Positions 27,690-35,837 of a stretch of DNA of 64,000 nt are shown in pieces. Origin of the DNA: Bacillus subtilis (GTDB taxonomy: Bacteria > Bacillota > Bacilli > Bacillales > Bacillaceae_C); contig NZ_VTQV01000008.1 of the NCBI RefSeq assembly GCF_008764245.1, positions 1 through 64,000 of the forward strand, read 5' to 3'. The position numbers and the translations under genes are program-made. The notes beneath the pieces were generated by a model. The model ran no database searches. It saw only the letters and a list, made by a program, of their open reading frames with translations, and was not told the DNA's origin. Numbering within the stretch: position 1 is the first letter of the stretch; each line of letters begins with the position of its first letter.

Positions 27690-29075
27690 ATGATAAAGGA
27701 AAAAGTACCTTTTTCTAAATATATTGCCATCGGCGTTATGTTATTTGCCTTATTCTTTGGTGCAGGGAACCTAATATTTCCGGCACTATTAGGTCAAAAT
27801 GCTGGATCAAATCTTTGGCCAGCTGTACTAGGGTTTCTGATTACCGGCGTCGGCTTACCGCTACTTGGGGTTTTGGCGATAGGTTTTTCTGGAAGCCGCA
27901 ACTTACAGGAGCTTGCTAGTAGAGTAAGTCCAACGTATGGCGTCTTATTCACCTGCCTTCTCTATTTAACGATCGGCCCATTTTTTGCATCACCACGTAC
28001 TGGTACAGTTGCCTATGAAGTGGGTATTGCCCCTTTCGTAAGTGATGGATTTCAACAAGGTGGATTACTAATTTTTTCATTTTTGTTTTTCGCTGCTACT
28101 CTTTGGTTTTCGTTGAATCCTGCAAAGATTGTTGATAATGTTGGAAAGATATTGGCCCCAGGTATTGTCATCCTTCTCGCCATTCTATTGTTTATGGTGA
28201 TGATAAGACCAATAGGTGCCATTCAGGACCCAGTCGGGGGCTATACAAATGGAGCGTTTGTAACTGGATTTCTCGATGGATATAACACAATGGATGCACT
28301 CGCTTCTCTTGTATTCGGGATTATCGTGATCAGCTCTGTCCGTTCACTAGGCATAACCTCAAAGAGCGGGATCCTTAGTGCTACGGTAAAATCAGGTTTA
28401 ATTGCTATCACGTTACTCGGCGCTATTTATATTGGCATTGCCTATCTGGGGGCAACGGGCACAGAAGCCTTTGGATTCTTTGACAACGGCGGGCCAGTCC
28501 TAAGCAACGCTACTTCCTATTATTTCGGAGCTTTTGGCATGGTCATGTTGGCGGTTTTGATTACACTGGCATGTTTAACAACAGCCATTGGGTTAACAAC
28601 AGCATGTGCCGAGTATTTTCAAACACTATTTCCAAGATTCAGCTATAAGTCGTTGGTTGTATTTTTCTCTGTCCTTACCTTTGTGTTCGCTAACTTTGGA
28701 CTAACAAATATTATCACATACTCCGTTCCAGTTCTGATGTTTCTTTATCCACTGGCCATTGTATTGATGATTTTAGCCTTTCTATCTCCGTTATTTCATC
28801 ATAAGCGCGTAGTCTATGTGTTAACGACCGTTGTTACGTTTTTGGTTAGTATTTTTGATGGTTTGAAAGCTTTATGTAAATCATTAAAAATAGATAATTT
28901 CGAATGGATGACGCCGTTCCTGTCATTCTACGAAAAAACACTACCCATGTATGACAAAGGACTTGGATGGTTACTACCTGCCTTGATCATTATGATAATT
29001 ACATCGATCGTAATTCGAATAATAAGTCCATCCAAAGTAGAGGCACAAAATGAAATGGAGCCTCATCATTATTAA
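27690..29075 (+). CDS. brnQ: Branched-chain amino acid transporter, BrnQ family
   Basis: A 461-residue carrier with about 12 membrane helices that imports leucine, isoleucine and valine with a cation. The family hallmark FALFFGAGNLIFPALLGQNAG lies at the N-terminus. The RTGTVAYEVGIAPF loop (about residue 105) is also conserved. The ATG at 27690 follows GGAGGG; the ATG at 27675 overlaps that site. No T-box was recognised upstream. Two AATATATTG motifs upstream resemble one near the GntR gene. Confidence 0.92.
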   Translation: MIKEKVPFSKYIAIGVMLFALFFGAGNLIFPALLGQNAGSNLWPAVLGFLITGVGLPLLGVLAIGFSGSRNLQELASRVSPTYGVLFTCLLYLTIGPFFASPRTGTVAYEVGIAPFVSDGFQQGGLLIFSFLFFAATLWFSLNPAKIVDNVGKILAPGIVILLAILLFMVMIRPIGAIQDPVGGYTNGAFVTGFLDGYNTMDALASLVFGIIVISSVRSLGITSKSGILSATVKSGLIAITLLGAIYIGIAYLGATGTEAFGFFDNGGPVLSNATSYYFGAFGMVMLAVLITLACLTTAIGLTTACAEYFQTLFPRFSYKSLVVFFSVLTFVFANFGLTNIITYSVPVLMFLYPLAIVLMILAFLSPLFHHKRVVYVLTTVVTFLVSIFDGLKALCKSLKIDNFEWMTPFLSFYEKTLPMYDKGLGWLLPALIIMIITSIVIRIISPSKVEAQNEMEPHHY

Positions 29076-29103
29076 CTAAAGCTTTTTTATCTCTGCAAAA
29101 TAT

Positions 29104-29142
29104 AAAAAGCAGGCGCAACTTTTTAAAATGCCCTGCTTTTTA
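29104..29142. terminator. Bidirectional terminator between brnQ and the GntR gene
   Basis: AAAAAGCAGG and CCTGCTTTTT form the stem around a loop of about 18 nt. Runs of A and T serve both convergent genes. Confidence 0.8.
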
Positions 29143-29177
29143 TTATTGCCATTATGATTTATAAGGATTGACTTCCG

Positions 29178-29840
29178 TCATGTTGATTGGGAAGTTTGGA
29201 ATTCCTCAATAGCGCGCAACCAATTGTTCTTCATGATGGAAGAGGCCTTCACACCATCCCCATTCTTCATGAACTTAACAATGTCAGCATGTTCGGCTAT
29301 GGATTTTTCGGTCAAAATAATGGAGTTGTAAAAGAATAATCTGCTTACGTGCGGCTGCAACGATGCGAGCATTGATTGTATATAGCTATTTTTTGCCGCA
29401 TCGACAATAATTTGGTGAAATTCTTCATCAATTTTCAAGGCCGAATAATAATTTTCCGATCGGATCGCCTTCGCAAACCGTTCGTTTGTATTTTCTAGTA
29501 AAGCCACAACTTCATCTGTTAAATGTGAGATAGCTAATTCGACAGACAGAGATTGTAACGCCGCCAAGGGTGGCAGTAAATCTTTGATGGATTCCCTATC
29601 CACTTCCGTTACCTGAGTAGCCTTGCCCGGATACATTTTTACAAGTCCCTGTACTTCTAGCAATTGTAATGATTCCCTAACGGGTGTCCTACTAACCCCA
29701 AGAGCTTTCGCTAGTTCTGTATCATTCAACTTCTCACCCGGCTGAAGCGTTCCCTCAATAATCCATTGTTGCAGTTGACTAAAAGCAGATTCCTTTGCCG
29801 TTAGCCGAATTGGTTTTAAATGATCTGAAGGTATCGGCAT
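29178..29840 (-). CDS. GntR family regulator, FadR subfamily (FCD domain)
   Basis: A 220-residue repressor or activator. The winged helix is at residues 12-75, with the recognition region NDTELAKALGVSRTPVRESLQ. The C-terminal FCD helical domain has the metal/ligand-binding Asp-His outline (KIDEEFHQIIVDAAKN, followed by later histidines). The effector is probably a small carboxylic or amino acid and is not known. It is divergent from the MetE-like gene and convergent with brnQ. An AATATATTGCA motif upstream of it also occurs before brnQ, so self-regulation and control of brnQ are possible. Confidence 0.88.
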   Translation of the reverse strand: MPIPSDHLKPIRLTAKESAFSQLQQWIIEGTLQPGEKLNDTELAKALGVSRTPVRESLQLLEVQGLVKMYPGKATQVTEVDRESIKDLLPPLAALQSLSVELAISHLTDEVVALLENTNERFAKAIRSENYYSALKIDEEFHQIIVDAAKNSYIQSMLASLQPHVSRLFFYNSIILTEKSIAEHADIVKFMKNGDGVKASSIMKNNWLRAIEEFQTSQST

Positions 29841-30182
29841 AGCTATTCATCCCCCTTACATAACCCTTTTTAATATTGAGTATACAATATATTGCACTGC
29901 CTGTCACTTCCTACTCAGCACCAAGATCAGTTGAAGAATATCTACATGAATAAGAGATTCATTGTTGAAAGTCAGCGCAAATATAATTTACAAATCGGGA
30001 ACTTAAATTATTTGATATAGTCTAAAGCTATAACGAGGGATAAAATTTATATGTTACCTATAACAGTTTTTCAATGGTAAACTAATTTTAATGATAAAAG
30101 GCTAAGTTCGCGCCATCCTGGCGCAACGCCTTTGTGATCTACATCCTGTAGACCAATGTACATTACCGATAGGGGGATATTT
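29841..30182. other. Divergent spacer between the GntR and MetE-like genes
   Basis: This 342-bp spacer holds the AATATATTGCA motif (29886-29896) and a copy of dispersed repeat C at 30098-30146. I see no SAM riboswitch or T-box before the methyltransferase gene. Confidence 0.5.
30098..30146. repeat. Dispersed repeat C, module 1, inverted copy
   Basis: The reverse complement of the 2506-2555 element, with the shared core CCTGGCGCAACGCCTTTGTG. It ends about 35 bp before the start codon of the MetE-like gene. Confidence 0.78.
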
Positions 30183-31271
30183 ATGACAAAGACACTCGTT
30201 CAGACTCCATTTAGGGCGGATCAAGTAGGAAGTTTATTACGGCCGGAAAATCTTAAAAAGGCGAAAAAGGACTTTAAGGACGGAAAAATCTCGGCTGAAC
30301 AGCTTCATAAAGTTGAATTACAGGAAATTAAGCGAGCCATTGATAAACAAATTGAGGCTGGGTTACAAGTCGTAACCGAAGGGGAATTTGGTCGTGACTG
30401 GTGGCATTCTACTTTTATGGAACATCTATTAGGGGCTGAAGGGTATATTCCGGAACATGGATATAATTTTTCAAAACAAGAAACAGACCCTTATGCTGTG
30501 AGGCTTGTCGATAAAGTGGCGTACAATCCGAATCATCCATTCTTCCAACAAGCGAAAGAGCTATTAGACATTGTTGGCGATCGGGCTGTTGTGAAGTTTA
30601 CAATTCCAAGTCCGAACCAATTCTTCCACCCAGACATCATCAATGGACAATACAAAGACTATGAAGAGTTTGCATCAGATATTATTGAGGCATATAGAAA
30701 AACCATACAGGAGTTCTATCGAATTGGCATACGCTATCTTCAATTAGATGATGTATATTTAGCGGTCATTGCAACAGCTGACTTTCCTCCAGAAGAAAAG
30801 AAATATCTAGCCGAATTAGCAGTAAGAGTTGTGAACGGCGTCCTTGAAGGGAAACCAGAAGATCTGACTGTGACAACCCATGTATGCAGGGGGAACTATC
30901 GCTCTGACTACTCGTTTTCAGGAGGTTATGATACTGTCGCACCGATTGTCTTTGCGAATGAAAAAGTGGACGGGTTTTTCTTAGAATATGACGATGAACG
31001 CTCAGGCTCCTTTGAACCTCTTAAATATATACCTAAGGGTGGGCCAAGAGTCGTTCTAGGATTAGTGACTTCAAAAACGGGTCAATTAGAAGACAAAGAA
31101 GCGATTAAAGCAAGAGTTCAAGAAGCAACAAAATATGTACCTTTAGAACAACTTTGCTTGAGCCCACAATGTGGCTTTGCTTCCACCCACCACGGCAATA
31201 TTCTAACAGAAGAAGAACAATGGGAGAAATTAAAATTTGTAGTGGATACAGCCAAAGAAATTTGGGAATGA
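30183..31271 (+). CDS. Cobalamin-independent methionine synthase-like methyltransferase (YxjG/YxjH type)
   Basis: A 362-residue protein matching the C-terminal catalytic half of MetE. It has the zinc-ligand region THVCRGNYR (His, Cys), an acidic ligand region after it, and the last cysteine in LSPQCGFAST. The N-terminal opening FRADQVGSLLRP is typical of the stand-alone YxjG/YxjH group, which lacks the folate-binding half of MetE. It probably transfers a methyl group to a homocysteine-like thiol from an unknown donor. The ATG at 30183 follows AGGGGG. B. subtilis yxjG and yxjH have S-box leaders; none is visible here. The divergent GntR gene is a candidate regulator. Confidence 0.87.
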   Translation: MTKTLVQTPFRADQVGSLLRPENLKKAKKDFKDGKISAEQLHKVELQEIKRAIDKQIEAGLQVVTEGEFGRDWWHSTFMEHLLGAEGYIPEHGYNFSKQETDPYAVRLVDKVAYNPNHPFFQQAKELLDIVGDRAVVKFTIPSPNQFFHPDIINGQYKDYEEFASDIIEAYRKTIQEFYRIGIRYLQLDDVYLAVIATADFPPEEKKYLAELAVRVVNGVLEGKPEDLTVTTHVCRGNYRSDYSFSGGYDTVAPIVFANEKVDGFFLEYDDERSGSFEPLKYIPKGGPRVVLGLVTSKTGQLEDKEAIKARVQEATKYVPLEQLCLSPQCGFASTHHGNILTEEEQWEKLKFVVDTAKEIWE

Positions 31272-31277
31272 ATTCAA

Positions 31278-31334
31278 TGTACCAGTCCCCAGGCAAGTTG
31301 GAATTGCTTGGGGACTTGGTGCTTTTCTTTCTTT
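31278..31334 (+). terminator. Terminator of the MetE-like gene
   Basis: ACCAGTCCCCAGGCAA pairs with TTGCTTGGGGACTTGGT around a short loop. The tail is rich in T. Confidence 0.75.
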
Positions 31335-31350
31335 TTTAAGTGCCAACAAA

Positions 31351-33018
31351 CTAAACCTCAATCAATATCGGTACAATCATTGGCTTTTTCTTTGCATGTG
31401 TATATACAAATTGTCGGATGTTTTTCTTGATTTGTTTTTTAATAATATTTCGTTTGATTCGATTTTCTGCTTGTAGTTCTTGAATCGTTTCCATCGTAAT
31501 TCGGTTTACTTCTTTCCGAAGCTTAGAGAAATTCCCATCCGTAAATCCGCGAGAAAGAATCTCAGGGTCAGCCTGAAGCTCTCCTTCCTCCTTATCGATC
31601 GTAATAATAATCATCAGCATGCCGTCTTCTGAAAGCTGTTTCCTGTCACGTAACACATACTCCAAATCGCCAACTTCGCCTCCATCTACATATGTGTTTC
31701 CTACTGGAATCGTACGAGTCTGGCGCGGAATCGATTCTTCTATATCCAAGACATCACCATTTTTCAAGATAAACATATTTCCTTCCTCAACGCCAACCGA
31801 TTCCGCTAACATCCGGTGATGGTGCAACATACGGTACTCCCCATGAATCGGTATAAAATATTGGGGCCTCATGAAGGTTAACATTAATTTTAAATCTTCT
31901 TGATAACCATGACCTGAAACATGCATACCTGAAGTACTTCCTGATCCATAAATGACATGAGCCCCGAGCGCATATAAGTTGTCAACGATGGTCGTAATTC
32001 CTCGTTCATTTCCAGGGATGGGACCCGCTGCAAAAATCACCGTATCGCCTGGATCTACCTCGACATCGCGGAAGTCTCCGGTAGATAGACGAGCAAGGGC
32101 TGCCAATGGTTCCCCTTGACTTCCTGTGCAAAGAATTGCCACTTTCTCAGAAGGCCATTCATTGATTTCACGTGGTTCAATTAGCATTTCATCTGGTACA
32201 GTTAAATACCCATAATCCATCGCGACTTTTACGACATTGACCATCGTTCTTCCAAGTAAAGCCAGTTTGCGATTCGTTTTTTGTGCGGCGTTGATCACTT
32301 GTTGAAGACGGCTCACATTGGATGCAAATGTTGTTACAAACACTTTGCCATCTGCCTTTATGAATGCTTGCTCTAAATGTTCACCAACCATCTGTTCTGA
32401 TGGAGTAAAACCAGGACGTTCTGCATTCGTACTCTCCGATAATAAAAGCAAAACACCCTCTCTCCCGATTTCCGCCATTCGATGAATATCCGAATACTCT
32501 TGATTGGCTGGCGTTAAATCGAACTTAAAATCCCCCGTATGTACAATATTCCCTTCTGGTGTCTGAAATACAACCCCTACACAATCAGGAATACTATGAA
32601 ATACCTTGAAAAAACTAACTTCCATTTGTCCGATTTTTAGATTCGAGTTTGGATTGATTTCAATCAATTCACTTTCCCTCAGAAGTTTATGTTCCTTTAA
32701 TTTGATTTCAATTAATCCAAGAGTAAAACGTGTAGCATAAACAGGGATATTCAATTGTTTTAAGAAAAAGGGAATTCCCCCAATATGATCCTCATGTCCA
32801 TGGGTAATAATTAATGCCCTTACTTTTTCCTTATTATCTACTAAGTACGTGATATCGGGGATGATTAGATCAACACCTAATAAACTTTCATCCGGAAACT
32901 TATTCCCACAATCAATTATGACAATATCCTCACCGTATTGAATGGCATACATATTTTTCCCAATTTCATTCAAGCCACCTAAAGCAAAGATCGACAACGT
33001 ATCCTTACCTTTACTCAA
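31351..33018 (-). CDS. rnj: Ribonuclease J family protein
   Basis: A 555-residue metallo-beta-lactamase/beta-CASP ribonuclease that matures and degrades RNA from the 5' end and internally. The zinc motif HGHEDHIGG is complete, unlike the HGHDENIGG of B. subtilis RNase J2, so it should be catalytic. Other blocks are HTGDFKFDLTP, ATFASNVSRLQQVI, CTGSQGEPLAALAR, the late SGHG and IPIHGEYRM, and a C-terminal domain ending KKPMIVPILIEV. Some segments (ERPGFTPSE, GDFKFDLTPA) look more J2-like than J1-like. It could be rnjA, rnjB or a third paralogue; the gene order here is not that of either B. subtilis locus. The start is a TTG after GGAGGG. Confidence 0.9.
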   Translation of the reverse strand: MSKGKDTLSIFALGGLNEIGKNMYAIQYGEDIVIIDCGNKFPDESLLGVDLIIPDITYLVDNKEKVRALIITHGHEDHIGGIPFFLKQLNIPVYATRFTLGLIEIKLKEHKLLRESELIEINPNSNLKIGQMEVSFFKVFHSIPDCVGVVFQTPEGNIVHTGDFKFDLTPANQEYSDIHRMAEIGREGVLLLLSESTNAERPGFTPSEQMVGEHLEQAFIKADGKVFVTTFASNVSRLQQVINAAQKTNRKLALLGRTMVNVVKVAMDYGYLTVPDEMLIEPREINEWPSEKVAILCTGSQGEPLAALARLSTGDFRDVEVDPGDTVIFAAGPIPGNERGITTIVDNLYALGAHVIYGSGSTSGMHVSGHGYQEDLKLMLTFMRPQYFIPIHGEYRMLHHHRMLAESVGVEEGNMFILKNGDVLDIEESIPRQTRTIPVGNTYVDGGEVGDLEYVLRDRKQLSEDGMLMIIITIDKEEGELQADPEILSRGFTDGNFSKLRKEVNRITMETIQELQAENRIKRNIIKKQIKKNIRQFVYTHAKKKPMIVPILIEV

Positions 33019-33215
33019 ACGAATCCCTCCTACCTTGAAAAAAGATAGTATTAGTATGCCTTCTTTAAAATTGCTTCATTCCTAAAAGAGACAGTCCCCC
33101 ACTAGGATAAGATGAGAAAGGATACTTATGGATAAAAATTCTTACATGCTTGTACTTTTACAAGAGACAGCCTAATGAACAAAATTCCCCTTCTAATAAA
33201 GTCCTAATACGACTA

Positions 33216-33244
33216 TTGACATTATTAAAAATAGCTGATAAGAT
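33216..33244 (+). promoter_or_regulatory. Promoter of the marR-MFS operon
   Basis: TTGACA (33216-33221) and TAAGAT (33239-33244) are separated by 17 bp. Transcription should start near 33251, at the first operator copy. Confidence 0.75.
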
Positions 33245-33250
33245 TTTATA

Positions 33251-33281
33251 GTTACCTAAGATAACAGTTACCTAGAGCAAC
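33251..33281 (+). promoter_or_regulatory. Tandem MarR-type operators
   Basis: Two consecutive copies share GTTACCTA. The first, GTTACCTAAGATAAC (33251-33265), is an inverted repeat GTTA-7-TAAC. The second, GTTACCTAGAGCAAC (33267-33281), keeps GTT-9-AAC. The period is 16 bp. They cover the predicted transcription start, so the downstream MarR protein probably represses its own operon here. Confidence 0.7.
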
Positions 33282-33286
33282 TAATT

Positions 33287-33721
33287 ATGGAGGTGATTCC
33301 CATACAATCTGGACAAAAATTTTTTCACCAATTGATGATGTTATATCGTCCGTTTGAAAATCAGCTGAATGTCGAGCTAAACAGGCATAAGCTGCATCGA
33401 GCCCAATGGACGATCTTGTACTATTTATATAATTTTGGCTCAGCAACGCTTGTAGAAATTGCGAATTATCAAGGTGTGGAGAAACCAACCATCACGAGGA
33501 CCTTTTCGCGATTAGAGGAATTGGGCTATGTAGAGCAACTCGCAGGCAAAGATAAGCGCGAAAAACGAATGCAGTTGACGATTCTTGGCAGAACGGTTTA
33601 CGAGCAAGTTCGTGTCACCATTGATCAGTTCGAAGAGGAATGTTTAAAAGGCATATCGGAAGAAGAACAACAGAAAATCATTCAAATCATGGAAAAAGTG
33701 AGAAGCAACCTAATGAAGTAA
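33287..33721 (+). CDS. MarR family transcriptional regulator
   Basis: About 140-144 residues. A winged-helix dimeric repressor of the MarR family. The winged-helix region LVEIANYQGVEKPTITRTFSRLEELGYVEQ (about residues 55-85) precedes the wing with AGKDKREKRMQLT. It is followed 12 bp later by an MFS efflux-type transporter, the usual regulator-pump pair. The start is uncertain. The ATG at 33287 overlaps a perfect GGAGGTGAT and has no ribosome site of its own. That site is ideally spaced for the in-frame ATA at 33302. Tandem palindromes on the promoter point to autoregulation. Confidence 0.88.
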   Translation: MEVIPIQSGQKFFHQLMMLYRPFENQLNVELNRHKLHRAQWTILYYLYNFGSATLVEIANYQGVEKPTITRTFSRLEELGYVEQLAGKDKREKRMQLTILGRTVYEQVRVTIDQFEEECLKGISEEEQQKIIQIMEKVRSNLMK

Positions 33722-33733
33722 GGAGATGGAGCT

Positions 33734-34957
33734 ATGAATCAATCGAGCTCAAAATTATGGACGAAAGACTTTATAATCGTATCAGCGGCTAATTTTTTCC
33801 TATACTTAGTTTTTTATTTATTGTTAGTAACAATGGCCGTCTATGCCGTTGAGGAATTTCATGTTTCGGAAAGTCAGGCCGGACTTGTTACAGGTATTTT
33901 TATTATTGGAACTTTAATAGGGCGCTTGTTCATTGGCCGGATGATTACATCCATTGGCAATAAAAAGATGTTATATTTTGGTCTGATCTTTTTTATTTTG
34001 ACATCCCTTTTATATTTTATCCACGCAGGGATTACAGTTTTGCTGATTACTCGTTTATTACATGGAATTGCATTAGGAATGGCAAGTACGGCAACAGGAA
34101 CTATTGTTGCTGAGGTGATACCTGGTGAGCGTAAAGGTGAAGGAATCGGCTTTTTCAGTATGAGTATTACACTGGCTACAGCTATCGGCCCTTTCATCGG
34201 AATCTATATGAGCCAACATACCAGTTTTGAATCAATCTTTGGCTTTTGTCTTGCACTCGGAATCATTAGCTTTATTATCTCTCTATTTGTGAACATACCA
34301 GAAGTTAGTAAACCACCCAAAGAAGTGGCCAGTAAAAAATGGAAGCTATCTGAATTTCTGGAACCAAAAGCCTTCCCCATTGCGCTCGTTGTTATTCTCC
34401 TATCGCTTGGGTATTCAAGTGTTCTATCCTTTATTAATTTCTATGCGATTGAGATTGACTTGGTCGATACAGCAAGCCTGTTTTTTGTCGTTTATGCCAT
34501 AGCGATCTTAGTATCTCGCCCATTCACTGGACGCTTAATGGACGTAAAAGGAGCAAATTCAATCATGTATCCCGCCTTCATCCTATTTGGAGCAGGGTTA
34601 CTACTGTTAAGTACCGTGGCCAATAGCATCTCACTATTATTAGCCGGTGTCTTGATTGGTCTTGGTTTTGGTAATATGCAATCAACCACACAAGCGATTG
34701 CCGTGAAGATGACACCGCCGCATCGGATGGGATTGGCTACATCCACTTACTATATTGCATTAGATGCAGGACTTGGATTTGGTCCGTATCTGTTAGGATT
34801 CGTCATCCCCTTAACAGGATATAGCACTTTGTATATCATTATGGGAGTAATGGTCCTTGCTACGATCATTCTTTACTACTTCTTACATGGCAAAAAGGAA
34901 AATTCAATTTTAGCAAATATAGAACCTGCAACAACAAATTCAGAAGAATTAAGCTAA
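33734..34957 (+). CDS. MFS transporter, drug-efflux type
   Basis: A 407-residue carrier with 12 predicted helices. The loop-2 motif lies in GTLIGRLFIGRMITSIGNKK (about residues 70-90). The HGIALGMASTATGTIVAEVIPG stretch in helices 4-5 resembles the antiporter motif C region of drug exporters. TAAGGAGATGGAGCT precedes the ATG. It is co-transcribed with the MarR gene, which suggests induction by the exported compound. The substrate is unknown. A strong terminator follows. Confidence 0.9.
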   Translation: MNQSSSKLWTKDFIIVSAANFFLYLVFYLLLVTMAVYAVEEFHVSESQAGLVTGIFIIGTLIGRLFIGRMITSIGNKKMLYFGLIFFILTSLLYFIHAGITVLLITRLLHGIALGMASTATGTIVAEVIPGERKGEGIGFFSMSITLATAIGPFIGIYMSQHTSFESIFGFCLALGIISFIISLFVNIPEVSKPPKEVASKKWKLSEFLEPKAFPIALVVILLSLGYSSVLSFINFYAIEIDLVDTASLFFVVYAIAILVSRPFTGRLMDVKGANSIMYPAFILFGAGLLLLSTVANSISLLLAGVLIGLGFGNMQSTTQAIAVKMTPPHRMGLATSTYYIALDAGLGFGPYLLGFVIPLTGYSTLYIIMGVMVLATIILYYFLHGKKENSILANIEPATTNSEELS

Positions 34958-34971
34958 AAAATAATATACTT

Positions 34972-35006
34972 GTCCTAGGTGAAATAAGGATCACCTAGGA
35001 CTTTTT
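34972..35006 (+). terminator. Terminator of the marR-MFS operon
   Basis: GTCCTAGGTGA pairs perfectly with TCACCTAGGAC around an 8-nt loop, followed by TTTTT. Confidence 0.9.
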
Positions 35007-35305
35007 GTTCGATAACTGTACTGAGACAATCCGTAAACTATTTTAGTACATAGCAAAAGGATTATACCCCAATTATTGGTATTAATGGGTTATGTTTACA
35101 GACCCTCATTCTGGGAATAACTAATTTAAACTGGAAAATTAAGGAAGTTTCAGCCTGTGTTTGCCTGATTGAAAAAATAGTTTATTTAGATGACAGTACT
35201 CGGCTTCGACTGATTGGCAAACTGCAATTTACTTTAGTGATGGTGAAATGGTCAAGTAAACGTTAACATTATAACTAGAATATTTTGCCGGAAAGGTGAT
35301 ACCCA
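35007..35305. other. Intergenic region with a start-less open frame
   Basis: A frame of about 68 codons without a start (roughly 35063-35270, plus strand) lies here. It ends ...LVMVKWSSKR and has no family resemblance I can see. It may be a gene relic or chance. No promoter or RNA structure was recognised. Confidence 0.3.
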
Positions 35306-35653
35306 TTGTCTCTATTCATATTTTTTATATTAATCGCCATAGCCATTTATTTAGTTAAGAGCTCCAAAGGGATGGTAACAATATATGAAGCGAATGAAAA
35401 AGGTATAGGGGAATCCCATCGTATTTTTGCGCTATTGAAAAATAGTGACCTTAGGCCAAAATATTCGGCGCCGATTGATTGGCAAACAGCCCTTTGGTTT
35501 GGAAGAGGGGAGAATAACATTGCCATATCTGTTAACGAAAAATACGAAGGCAAAGCTCGGCAATTAGTTATGTTATATCGTGCGGAACAAAGAAGGATAG
35601 AACGAAGCATTGAAAACGAACGAAGGAAAAGTGAACGTTTATTTTTAAGATAA
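35306..35653 (+). CDS. Small single-pass membrane protein of unknown function
   Basis: A 115-residue protein with one N-terminal hydrophobic helix (MSLFIFFILIAIAIYLV) and a basic cytoplasmic part. The C-terminus is a charged Arg/Glu-rich helix (about residues 92-115) that could be a coiled coil. The start is a TTG, 7 nt after AAAGGTGAT. I do not recognise the family. The gene is alone, with a copy of palindromic repeat A immediately after its stop codon. Confidence 0.6.
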   Translation: MSLFIFFILIAIAIYLVKSSKGMVTIYEANEKGIGESHRIFALLKNSDLRPKYSAPIDWQTALWFGRGENNIAISVNEKYEGKARQLVMLYRAEQRRIERSIENERRKSERLFLR

Positions 35654-35655
35654 AG

Positions 35656-35708
35656 GGTGCCAGTTACTGAAATCATTGTGAATCGTTTCGGTAAGTGACT
35701 TTCCCCAT
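35656..35708. repeat. Palindromic intergenic repeat A, copy 2 (diverged)
   Basis: A degenerate palindrome: AGTTACTGAAATCATT faces GAATCGTTTCGGTAAGTGACT. It keeps the GAAA...ATT/AAT...TTTC core of the family. It begins 3 bp after the stop of the small membrane protein gene. Confidence 0.6.
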
Positions 35709-35837
35709 ATTCCCAAACATTTATTTTAAAATCTCGCCCAACCTAATTACAGTAAATCAGCTCAAGATCATTGACTTACTTAGTTAAAACGCATAAGCTT
35801 GCTGTGACAATCATTTCTTTGGAGGAATTATGCATAT

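Noticed and set aside
29841-30182. S-box (SAM riboswitch) before the MetE-like gene
   Set aside because: Expected from B. subtilis yxjG/yxjH, but the leader has no recognisable S-box core or terminator; repeat C occupies the space.
33080-33175. Extra copy of family B repeat near GACAGTCCCCC
   Set aside because: Only the short GACAGTCCCC arm is present; the opposite arm and the centre are missing.
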